Assembly: GCF_019803445.1 (NCBI RefSeq)
Contig: NZ_CP081844.1
Coordinates: 2,554,501 to 2,618,500, forward strand
Source: Caenibius sp. WL
GTDB taxonomy: Bacteria; Pseudomonadota; Alphaproteobacteria; Sphingomonadales; Sphingomonadaceae
Length of the DNA stretch: 64,000 nt
Reading direction: 5' to 3'
A program made the position numbers and the translations under genes. The notes beneath the pieces are model-generated. The model was not told where the DNA came from, did not search any database, and saw only the letters and a program-made list of their open reading frames with translations. Positions 51,278-59,189 of the stretch are shown in pieces; position 1 is the first letter of the stretch, and every line of letters starts with the position of its first letter.

Positions 51278-53446
51278 ATGACGAATCGTATTTTCGCCTG
51301 CACTTTCGTTGCCTCGCTTCTCGGCACCGCCGCGATGCCTGCTTATGCTCAAGACGCCGCTGACGAGGGTATCGGCGAAATCGTCGTTACCGCGCAGAAG
51401 CGCGAGGAAAGCCTGCAGGATACGCCGATCTCGCTGGTGGCGATGACGGCCCGCGAACTCGAAACGCGCCAGATCAACGGGCTCACCGACCTGCGCTCCA
51501 ACGTGCCGAACCTGCAACTGACCCCGCACCCGAACAGTGCGGCCACGACGCAGGTGTTCATGCGCGGCGTCGGCCTGAACGACGACCAGATCACCCAGGA
51601 TCCGAGCACCGCGATCTATATCGACGGGGTCTATGTCGCCCGCAGCCAGGGCCTGGCCATGGACGTTGCCGATCTGGAACGGATCGAAGTGCTGCGCGGC
51701 CCGCAGGGCACGCTCTACGGCCGCAATGCCACCGGCGGCGCGATCAACTTCATCACCCGCAAGCCCAAGCTCGGCGAATTCGGCGGCAAGCTGCAGGGCA
51801 GCGTGGGCAACCGCGACTACTTCCGCGTCAAGGGTTCGGTGAATATCCCTGTCGGCGATACGCTTGCCGTCGGCCTGTCCTATCTGCGCGCGAAGAAGGA
51901 TGGCTTCGTCCGCAACGCCGGGGCCGGCGTGTCACGCTTCGGCGATCAGGACCGGACCGCCTACCGCGCGGATGTGCTGTGGGAACCCACTTCGAACCTG
52001 TCGCTGCGCTACAGCTATGATCGCTCGGAAATCGGCGACACCCCTTCCTATATCGCGCAGGTGCCGTTCTATCCGAACAAGGCCGACCGTCCCCGCGCCG
52101 GCGCCAAGACCGTGGCCGGCCTGTTGCCCAACGATGTCGTTTCACAAGGCCATGCCTTTACCGCCGAATGGGAAGCGAGCGACAATCTGACGATCCGTTC
52201 GATCACATCCTATCGCAAGCTCAACAATTTCCAGAACCAGGATTACATCAGCGGCGCCGTGCTCGGCGGCACAATCCGTCCGCAGGCCCTGCAACGCAAC
52301 CAGAGCTGGACCAAGCAGGATCAGTTCAGCCAGGAGCTTCAGCTCATCGGCTCGTTGTTCGACAGTTCGCTCGAATATGTCGTGGGCGCTTACTACTTCG
52401 ATGAAGACGGCAGCTATCACGCCGCCAATCTGCCCACCACCCAGCCGGTGACGCGGTATACCGACGCCACGATCAGCAACAGCTCCAAGGCGCTGTTCGG
52501 CCAGTTCACCTGGACGCCGCACAATCTGGAACGGCTGCATCTCACGGTCGGCGCGCGCTATTCGAAGGACAAGCGCGCCGCTACGCTCGCCACTTCGACG
52601 CAGAACGGCACCGGCCCGATCGTGGGCGTGGACAATGGCGGGGGCCGCCGGTCGTACAGCGATTTCAGCCCCAGCTTCATCATCGCCTATGATGCGGCGG
52701 ACAACGTGAACCTCTATGCCAAAGCCGTGAAAGGCTACAAGACGGGCGGCTTCAACACCCGTGCCAGCACGATCGCCAGCTTCAATGCCGGCTTCGGCGA
52801 AGAAACCCTGTGGTCCTACGAACTGGGTCTGAAGTCGCAGTTCCTGAACAACCGGGTGCGCTTCAACATCGCGGCCTTCACTTCGAAGTATCGCGATATT
52901 CAGGTCAACGTGCAGTCCGATCCGGAAGATATCCGCAAGACCGACGTGCTCAACGCCGGGCGCGCGACCGTCAAGGGGATCGAAGCCGATCTGACCCTGG
53001 TTCCGGTCAAGGGCTTGCGCCTGACGGCGAACTATGGCTATCTCGACGCGAAATACAGCAAGATCATCAATGCCGCGGATCAGGACGTGGCGGATGAATT
53101 CCGCTTCGCCAACGCCCCCAAGCATAGCTACGCGCTCGATGCGACTTACACTTCGCCCGATCTCGGGTTCGGTGCGATCGAAGCCAATGTGAACTACAAC
53201 TGGCAGAGCAAGCAGTACAGCTCGTCGAACCTGAGTTCCGGCGTTTACATGATCGGCTCCTACGGCCTGCTCAACGCACGCCTCAGCCTGATCGATATCC
53301 CGGTGGCCGAAGGAATGCGGGTTGGCGTCTTCGGGCGGAACCTGCTTAACAAGGACTACTACATCGCCCATTTCAACGCAGGCGTTCCGGGGGCCGTGTT
53401 CGGCGAACCGCGCACCTACGGCATGGACGTGATTTTCGAGTTCTGA
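51278..53446 (+). CDS. TonB-dependent outer membrane receptor
   Basis: 722 residues. The signal peptide ends around MPAYAQ. A TonB-box-like start IGEIVVTAQKREESL leads into the plug (QVFMRGVGLNDDQITQD, VEVLRGPQGTLYGRNATGGAINF-like region). A 22-strand barrel follows, ending in VIFEF with the required terminal aromatic. This sphingomonad class imports carbohydrate- or aromatic-like ligands; the substrate is not readable. AGGGGGAGAG lies before the ATG at 51278. It is the first of an apparent operon with two phosphatases and an SDR, behind a TetR-type operator. Confidence 0.94.
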   Translation: MTNRIFACTFVASLLGTAAMPAYAQDAADEGIGEIVVTAQKREESLQDTPISLVAMTARELETRQINGLTDLRSNVPNLQLTPHPNSAATTQVFMRGVGLNDDQITQDPSTAIYIDGVYVARSQGLAMDVADLERIEVLRGPQGTLYGRNATGGAINFITRKPKLGEFGGKLQGSVGNRDYFRVKGSVNIPVGDTLAVGLSYLRAKKDGFVRNAGAGVSRFGDQDRTAYRADVLWEPTSNLSLRYSYDRSEIGDTPSYIAQVPFYPNKADRPRAGAKTVAGLLPNDVVSQGHAFTAEWEASDNLTIRSITSYRKLNNFQNQDYISGAVLGGTIRPQALQRNQSWTKQDQFSQELQLIGSLFDSSLEYVVGAYYFDEDGSYHAANLPTTQPVTRYTDATISNSSKALFGQFTWTPHNLERLHLTVGARYSKDKRAATLATSTQNGTGPIVGVDNGGGRRSYSDFSPSFIIAYDAADNVNLYAKAVKGYKTGGFNTRASTIASFNAGFGEETLWSYELGLKSQFLNNRVRFNIAAFTSKYRDIQVNVQSDPEDIRKTDVLNAGRATVKGIEADLTLVPVKGLRLTANYGYLDAKYSKIINAADQDVADEFRFANAPKHSYALDATYTSPDLGFGAIEANVNYNWQSKQYSSSNLSSGVYMIGSYGLLNARLSLIDIPVAEGMRVGVFGRNLLNKDYYIAHFNAGVPGAVFGEPRTYGMDVIFEF

Positions 53447-53482
53447 TCGAACGAACACATCAAGCGGATAAGGAGACCTGAC

Positions 53483-54529
53483 ATGCGATGGCCATATCTC
53501 GGCGCCGGGGCCCTCGGCCTCGCGATATTGGCGCTCAGTCCGGTCTCCGCGGGCGAGCCGTTACCCAACGGCTCGCCCCACGCCGCAGGCATCCCGCGCA
53601 CGCAAAAGCCGCTGGCCGAAAAGGACGACCGGCTGCGCTTCGTCATAATCGGCGATCGCACCGGCGAAGCCCGGCCCGGCGTGTTCGAACGCGCGATGGA
53701 GCAGATCAACTGGCTCCAGCCCAATTTCGTCATCAGTGTCGGCGATCTGATTGAAGGCTACACCGAGGACACAACCGTAATCAAAAGCGAATGGGACGAG
53801 GTCGAAAACGCGATCGACGCGTTGCAGATGCCGTTCTTCCACGTCGTGGGCAATCACGACATGGGCAACGATATCCTCCGCCAGGTGTGGAAAGCCCGTC
53901 TCGGCCGGGATTATTACCACTTCGTCAAGGACGGGGTGCTGTTCATCGCTCTCAACACAGAAGATCCGCCGTCCGGCCGCGTGGACCGGGCCAAACTCTT
54001 TGCGGATGTCCCGAGAGGCGATCTCGCCCGCCTGTTCGCCGCGATGCAATCGGACGAGGCCGCGCAGACAAAGTTCTTCACGGAAAAGCCCGAACTGAAA
54101 AAGCTCGTCGACGCGGTGAAAGCGAGCGAGAAAGTCAGCATCAGCAAGGCCCAGGTGGATTACGTCCGCAAGGCGCTGGCCGACAATACCCATGCCCGCT
54201 GGACCATGATCTTCATGCATCGCCCGGCATGGCGCGCCGCATCGCCCGAATTCGCCGAGATCGAGCGGATGCTGGCGAACCGCCCTTACACCGTGATCGC
54301 CGGGCATTATCACGCCTACGCCTACGAACAGCGGCATGGCCGCGATTACATCGTCATGGGCACGACCGGCGGCAAGGCCGATGCGGCCAATCCCAATGCG
54401 ATGGATCACGTCATGCTGGTGACCATGGGAACGGGCAAAAGCGGGCCGGAAATGGCCAATATCAAACTCGATGGCCTCTATGATCGCAAAGGGCCAAGTG
54501 CTACGCCAGCAGCGACCAAAGCGCCATAA
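53483..54529 (+). CDS. Secreted calcineurin-like metallophosphoesterase
   Basis: 348 residues with a signal peptide (LGLAILALSPVSAGE). The metallophosphoesterase motifs are present: GDR at 57-59 (the usual DxH His is missing here), VGDLIEG around 88, GNHDMG at 123-128, a His in MHRPAW and GHYHAY. It likely hydrolyses a phosphate ester in the periplasm with two metal ions. AAGGAGA precedes the ATG, 36 bp after the receptor stop. The context suggests a phosphorylated ligand taken up by the receptor. Confidence 0.85.
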   Translation: MRWPYLGAGALGLAILALSPVSAGEPLPNGSPHAAGIPRTQKPLAEKDDRLRFVIIGDRTGEARPGVFERAMEQINWLQPNFVISVGDLIEGYTEDTTVIKSEWDEVENAIDALQMPFFHVVGNHDMGNDILRQVWKARLGRDYYHFVKDGVLFIALNTEDPPSGRVDRAKLFADVPRGDLARLFAAMQSDEAAQTKFFTEKPELKKLVDAVKASEKVSISKAQVDYVRKALADNTHARWTMIFMHRPAWRAASPEFAEIERMLANRPYTVIAGHYHAYAYEQRHGRDYIVMGTTGGKADAANPNAMDHVMLVTMGTGKSGPEMANIKLDGLYDRKGPSATPAATKAP

Positions 54530-54568
54530 AGCGATGCTGCAAACACAACAAAACAAGGGATTTCCTGA

Positions 54569-55345
54569 ATGAGTTCTGCATCAAGTCTGAGCACACCCGC
54601 CACTCCCGTGATCATCACCGGGGGCGCTTCCGGCATCGGCCTGGCTTCGGCCGAAGCTCTCGCCGAAGTCGGCCGTCCGGTCGCCCTGTGGGATATCAAC
54701 GGTGATGCGGCGCGCGCCGCCGCGGAAAAGATCGTCGCGACGTACGGCGTGGCCGCAGTCGGTGTCGCCACCGACCTGCGCGATCCGGCGGCGATTGCCC
54801 CGGCCCTTGCCACCACGCGCGAACATGCCGGCACGCCGGGCGGTCTCGTCCATGCGGCGGGCACGGTAGACACCGCCTCTATCGATGGGCTGACCGTGGA
54901 AAGCTGGGATGCCGGTATCGCCATCCACCTGCGTTCGCTGGCTCTGATCACTCAGGCGATTCTGCCCGATCTCGCATCGCAGAAAGGCTCCGCTATCGTG
55001 GCCATCGCTTCGATCAACGCCACGCTCGGCAATGCGATGAACCCGATCTACACCGCAGCCAAGGGCGGGATGCTGTCGCTGGTCCGTTCGCTGGCCGATC
55101 GTCTGGCGCAGGACGGTATCCGCATCAATTCGGTTTCGCCCGGCCAGATCATGACCCCGATGATGCGCCCCGCCGTGGAGGCGCTGCCGCAAGGCTATTT
55201 CGAAAAGCGCATTCTGCTCGAACGGCTTGGCGAACCCGTGGAAGTGGCCCGCGCCGTGCGCTTCCTCCTGTCCGATGAAGCCAGCTACATCACCGCCGCC
55301 CAGCTCGTGGTCGACGGTGGCAATATTTCTTCGCAGCGGGGATAA
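54569..55345 (+). CDS. SDR-family oxidoreductase (receptor operon)
   Basis: 258 residues. A complete classical SDR: nucleotide motif TGGASGIGLA-like (here ITGGASGIGLA), catalytic Ser in AIASINAT and YTAAK. A C-terminal substrate loop and an ITAAQLVVDGG end follow. It is a cytoplasmic NAD(P)-dependent alcohol/ketone enzyme. It lies 39 bp after the phosphoesterase and six bases before the lipoprotein phosphatase, so it belongs to the same transcript and may act on the product of dephosphorylation. Confidence 0.88.
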   Translation: MSSASSLSTPATPVIITGGASGIGLASAEALAEVGRPVALWDINGDAARAAAEKIVATYGVAAVGVATDLRDPAAIAPALATTREHAGTPGGLVHAAGTVDTASIDGLTVESWDAGIAIHLRSLALITQAILPDLASQKGSAIVAIASINATLGNAMNPIYTAAKGGMLSLVRSLADRLAQDGIRINSVSPGQIMTPMMRPAVEALPQGYFEKRILLERLGEPVEVARAVRFLLSDEASYITAAQLVVDGGNISSQRG

Positions 55346-55351
55346 CCGGCC

Positions 55352-56506
55352 ATGACGATGACCCATTCCTTGCGCGCGACCGCTATCGCGCTCAGTCTGA
55401 CCGCGCTTCCGCTCGCGGCCTGCACCACCACCACCGCCCAATCCGGCCCGGCGCAAGCAGCGGCGGCCACGCAGGAAAAGGCGATTCCGTTTACCGCCGC
55501 TTCGGCGGAACTGCTGCCCGATGGCAGCGGCTACCGCGTCAGCTGGCAGGCGCCCGACGCGGGCAAAGTCCGGATTTTCGCTGGCACCGATCCCAACGGC
55601 GGCACCACCGGAACGCCGGTTGCGGAGGGGTTGACCAGTGGCACTGTCACCGTGCCCGGCATCGGCCCGGCGCCCCGCCCCTATTTCACTCTGGTGCCCG
55701 AACGCGGGCTGCCGTTGGTCGTCAGCGATCGCGGGCTGCATCTTTCGACCGTGCCCAACTGGCGCGACATCGGCGGCTATCGCACCAGCGATGGGCAATG
55801 GGTGGCCATGGGCAAGATCTATCGCGCGGACCAGCTCGATCGGGTGAACGACACCGATCTTGCCCGCATTGCCGATCTCGACACGGCGGTGGTGATCGAT
55901 CTGCGCACCAATTCGGAGCGGACCCGCGAGCCCGACCGGTTGCCGCCCAACGCACGCGGGCTGGTGCTCGACGTCGCGGCGGACAGCAGCGGCTCGCTCG
56001 GCGGCGACATGCGCGAAGCGATGGCCGCCATCGCCAGCGGCAAAGGCGCGGAAATGCTGACAGCGGCCAATCGCGATTTCGTCTCGCTCCCCAGTGCGCA
56101 GAAGGCTTATGCCGCGATGCTGCGCGAACTGCTGAACGAGGACAAGGGCGCCGTGGTCTATCACTGCACGGCGGGCAAGGATCGCACCGGCTGGGCAACG
56201 GCCGTGATCCTGTCGCTGCTCGGCGTGCCGCGCGAAACGATCACGGCCGACTATCTGCTGAGCAACGCCTATCTCAAGGAAAAGAACGCCGCGACAGCAG
56301 CCATGTTCAAGAAATCGGGAGCGCCGTTCGACGTCTCCTATCTCGAACCGGTGATGACCGTTCGCCCCGAATACTTGCAGGCCGCCTTTGACGAGGTGGA
56401 GCGCAAGTATGGCTCGATGGACGCCTACATCCGCCAAGGGCTCGGCCTGACCGATGCCGAAATCGCGGGTTTGAAGCAGAAATACCTGACCGGCTCGGCC
56501 GGTTGA
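55352..56506 (+). CDS. Lipoprotein tyrosine-phosphatase-like protein (NFRDxGG type)
   Basis: 384 residues. Lipoprotein signal with lipobox LAAC (Cys24), an N-terminal beta domain of about 100 residues, then a phosphatase of the tyrosine_phosphatase_3 class. The hallmark NWRDIGGYR is at 136-144, and the catalytic P-loop HCTAGKDRTG has Cys272 and Arg278. Relatives (LipA, MptpB) act on phosphotyrosine and on phosphoinositides. A periplasmic, lipid-anchored enzyme with this loop more likely removes phosphate from an imported small molecule than from proteins. Last gene of the receptor operon. Confidence 0.88.
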   Translation: MTMTHSLRATAIALSLTALPLAACTTTTAQSGPAQAAAATQEKAIPFTAASAELLPDGSGYRVSWQAPDAGKVRIFAGTDPNGGTTGTPVAEGLTSGTVTVPGIGPAPRPYFTLVPERGLPLVVSDRGLHLSTVPNWRDIGGYRTSDGQWVAMGKIYRADQLDRVNDTDLARIADLDTAVVIDLRTNSERTREPDRLPPNARGLVLDVAADSSGSLGGDMREAMAAIASGKGAEMLTAANRDFVSLPSAQKAYAAMLRELLNEDKGAVVYHCTAGKDRTGWATAVILSLLGVPRETITADYLLSNAYLKEKNAATAAMFKKSGAPFDVSYLEPVMTVRPEYLQAAFDEVERKYGSMDAYIRQGLGLTDAEIAGLKQKYLTGSAG

Positions 56507-56862
56507 TCGAACGAAGCGTGCCGGATCGCGGGAGGCCGTGATCCGGAGTTTCCCGGTGGCGGTTGCCTTGATTTGAAACCAGCGGATTTCGCCCCATTTC
56601 AGAGCCCACCCTACACACGATCAGCCTGAGCCTGTCGAAGGCCGCGCGCTACTGCAGCCACAAGCAATGGCTTTTTACGCCCAATCCATATGACGCAACA
56701 ATGGCGGCTATACCGATAGTGCATGGCGCAGCGTCACATCGGCAGAGCTGATCGGGCAATAGTCAGCGCGTGGCCTTCGACAGGCTCAGGCTGAACGGGT
56801 GGAAGATAAAGAGGGAAAGGTCCCAGCCCTCCACGCCGACCCGCCACGGCCCCCCCATCATC
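56507..56862. repeat. 356-bp intergenic region with a 23-bp-ended inverted-repeat element
   Basis: TCAGCCTGAGCCTGTCGAAGGCC at 56621-56643 and its exact reverse complement at 56772-56794 bound a 128-bp core without a gene. The end sequence is of the GAGCCTGTCGAAGG kind dispersed in many bacterial genomes. It could be a REP/MITE-like non-autonomous element or a long terminator stem between the convergent phosphatase and HxlR genes. No transposase is near. Nothing else is visible in this gap. Confidence 0.75.
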
Positions 56863-57216
56863 TCAAGCCGCGTTCCGCTCGTACCGTATGCGAGCCTGTT
56901 CCAGCGCCGCGTGATTGTCGCCGATCCAGCCGCAGATACCGCTCACCGCGCCGAGGAAAGTCCGCCCCAGATCCGTCAGCCGGTATTCGACCGCAGGCGG
57001 CGTCGAGGGCAGAACCTCGCGTGAAACGAGGCCGAAGCACTCCAGTTCGCGTAAGGTCTGCGTCAGCATCTTGGAAGTGATCGGGGCCGCCACGCGCTTC
57101 AGATCGGAAAAGCGCATCGCCCCTTCCCCCAGCCGGTATGTAACCAGCATCGTCCACTTGTTGCCCACCAGTTCGAGAATCTCGAGCGCGGTCTCTTTGT
57201 CAAATCCGGTATCCAT
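56863..57216 (-). CDS. HxlR-family winged-helix regulator
   Basis: 117 residues. HxlR/DUF24 signature: LELVGNKWTMLVTYRLGEGA, then MRFSDLKRVAAPITSKMLTQ and EYRLTDLGR. There is no N-terminal conserved cysteine of the YodB/HypR redox-sensing kind (the first residues are MDTGFDKE), and the only cysteines are near residues 60 and 97. The ATG at 57216 has AGG nearby and is preferred over upstream starts. It is divergent from an NAD(P)-binding protein, and a dyad over its own start suggests autoregulation. Confidence 0.85.
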   Translation of the reverse strand: MDTGFDKETALEILELVGNKWTMLVTYRLGEGAMRFSDLKRVAAPITSKMLTQTLRELECFGLVSREVLPSTPPAVEYRLTDLGRTFLGAVSGICGWIGDNHAALEQARIRYERNAA

Positions 57217-57224
57217 AAGATACC
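57208..57224. promoter_or_regulatory. Inverted repeat over the hxlR start, probable operator
   Basis: GGTATC (57208-57213) and GATACC (57219-57224) are separated by five bases and cover the hxlR start codon. A related GATATAC follows at once. Position and dyad symmetry suit autoregulation and control of the divergent gene. Confidence 0.45.
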
Positions 57225-57326
57225 TGATATACTTTCGGTGCCTTGTTGCAAATGGAAACCAGATTGAATAGCCATCGTGCATCCCAGCGGCGCGCAGCGC
57301 CCAAATATCTGAGAGGACCGATTCCC

Positions 57327-58232
57327 ATGAAGATTCTCGTTATCGGCGGCACCGGCATGATTGGCGGCCACGCAGCCCTCTATCTCAAATCGCAAGGCCA
57401 CGATGTGACTGTGTCGGGCCGCAAGCCCCCGCAGGCGACGACCGAACTGGCGAACCTGCCGTTCCTGCAGGGCGATTATGTCGCAGGCACGTTCACCGTT
57501 GACGATCTCAAGCCGTTCGATGCCATTGTCTTCGCCGCGGGTGCGGACATTCGCCACGTTCCCGAAGGCGGCGATTATGATTCGCACGTCCTGCACGCCA
57601 ATGGCGAAGCGGTTCCCGCTTTCGCCAAGCTCGCCAAGGAAGCGGGCGTGAAGCACTTCATCCATATCGGCAGCTTCTATCCGCATATCGCGCCCGAACT
57701 GCTCGAGTCCAACCCTTATATCCGTTCGCGCAAGCTGGCGACCGATGGCATTTCCGCTCTCGCCGACGATACTTTCCACGCGCTCAGCCTCGATGCGCCG
57801 TTCGTTGTCGGCACCGTGCCGGGCATGAGCCTGCCGATGTTCGAAGCCTACACCCAGTACGCGCAGGGCAAGCTGGGCATGCCCGCGTTCGGCCCGGCCG
57901 GCGGCACCAATTTCATTTCCACCCAGTCGATCTCCGAAGCGGTCGCCGGTGCGCTGGAAAACGGCGAAAACGGCAAAGCCTATCTGATCGGTGACGAAAA
58001 TCTCAGCTTCGCGGACTATTTCAAGCTGTTCTTCCGCGCGGCGGGTAACGATGTCGATGTGCCCTCGCTCGATCAGGAACATCCGATGCTGCCCGACGGG
58101 GCGATCTTCACCGGCCGTGGCAACACCGTCAGCTACGAACCCGATGCCAAGACCATGGCTGACCTCGGCTTCCGCCGCAACGACATCGCGCGCGCGGTGA
58201 ACGAAGTCGTTGCCCAGTTCAAAGGTGCATGA
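57327..58232 (+). CDS. NAD(P)-binding epimerase/dehydratase-family protein
   Basis: 301 residues of the extended/atypical SDR kind. Rossmann motif VIGGTGMIGGHAALYL at the N-terminus; FIHIGSFYPHIAPELLESNP and YIRSRK hold the active-site-like Ser and Tyr/Lys region (the Tyr spacing is not classical). The start at 57327 is taken from the family N-terminus (MKILVIGGTG), with GAGAGG upstream. It is coupled to a following SDR by an ATGA overlap. An HxlR gene is divergent. Probable role: reduction or isomerisation of a small metabolite. Confidence 0.82.
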   Translation: MKILVIGGTGMIGGHAALYLKSQGHDVTVSGRKPPQATTELANLPFLQGDYVAGTFTVDDLKPFDAIVFAAGADIRHVPEGGDYDSHVLHANGEAVPAFAKLAKEAGVKHFIHIGSFYPHIAPELLESNPYIRSRKLATDGISALADDTFHALSLDAPFVVGTVPGMSLPMFEAYTQYAQGKLGMPAFGPAGGTNFISTQSISEAVAGALENGENGKAYLIGDENLSFADYFKLFFRAAGNDVDVPSLDQEHPMLPDGAIFTGRGNTVSYEPDAKTMADLGFRRNDIARAVNEVVAQFKGA

Positions 58233-59011
58233 TGGGCACGCCCGCGCTTGCTGACATGACGGCGCTGGTCACCGGCGGCAGCGGCGGCATAGGCACGGCC
58301 TGTGCCCGGGCGCTGGTTGCCGAAGGGGCCCGCGTGGTCATCATGGGCCGCCGTCAGGAACCGCTGAACGCGTCTCGTGCGGAAATCCTCGGCGAATTTC
58401 CCGATGCCACGGTCGAAATCGCGGTGGGTGACGGTGGCAGCCAGGCCGATGTGCAGAAGGCACTCGATCAAGCCTACGCCTTGGCCGACCGCCTCGATAT
58501 CGTGGTCCCCACGGTGGGCGGCAGCGGCTTCGCCCCGTTCCTGCAAACCAGTGTGGAGGATATGCGGCGCGATCTCGATCTCAACATCATCACCACTTTC
58601 ATCGCGATGCAGCTTGCCGCGCCGATGATGAAAAACGGCGGATCGATCGTGTGCATCTCCTCCACCGCAGCGACGATGCCTTTCCCGGCCCTGTCGACTT
58701 ACTGCACCGCCAAGGCGGGTCTGGAAGGCCTGATCCGCACCGTGGCGGATGAGCTGGCGGCGCTGAACATCCGCGTCAACGCGGTCCGCCCGGGCCTGAC
58801 GCGGAGCAACGCGACGACCGACATGTTCGCCAATCCGGTGGTGATCGAACGGTTCCTCGAACAGACCCCGCTGCGCCGCACTGGCGAGCCTGCGGATATC
58901 GCCGCAGCCGTCGCCTATCTGGCCAGCCCGGCTTCGGCGTGGGTCACCGGGCAATCCTTCGCGGTGGACGGCGGACAGGAACTCCGCCGCAACCCCGACC
59001 TTATGGGCTGA
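58229..59011 (+). CDS. SDR-family oxidoreductase
   Basis: 260 residues. Classical SDR: TGGSGGIGTACA, the catalytic Ser in CISSTAAT and YCTAK, and the C-terminal WVTGQSFAVDGGQELRRNPD. The end is closely like that of the SDR at 37343-38125, so the two may share ancestry or pathway. It overlaps the previous gene by four bases (ATGATG) and ends before a strong terminator. Confidence 0.88.
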   Translation: MMGTPALADMTALVTGGSGGIGTACARALVAEGARVVIMGRRQEPLNASRAEILGEFPDATVEIAVGDGGSQADVQKALDQAYALADRLDIVVPTVGGSGFAPFLQTSVEDMRRDLDLNIITTFIAMQLAAPMMKNGGSIVCISSTAATMPFPALSTYCTAKAGLEGLIRTVADELAALNIRVNAVRPGLTRSNATTDMFANPVVIERFLEQTPLRRTGEPADIAAAVAYLASPASAWVTGQSFAVDGGQELRRNPDLMG

Positions 59012-59036
59012 TTTCCGGCCTTATACCGGGCACTTG

Positions 59037-59072
59037 CGGGCGCTGCCGCCATCACGGCGCAGCGCCCGTTTT
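59037..59072 (+). terminator. Intrinsic terminator after the SDR pair
   Basis: CGGGCGCTG (59037-59045) pairs with CAGCGCCCG (59060-59068), extended by an inner C/G stem around an ATCA loop, and is followed by TTTT. Confidence 0.75.
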
Positions 59073-59189
59073 GCTGCCTTCTGCGTGCGGTGCACCGCAC
59101 GCTTCCGACACTTGCCCGCATCACGATTGTCATTGTGCTGCCTCCATGGCGCAGCTAGGTGGAGAGCGAAGGAAGGCAGGCGCCCCGCT

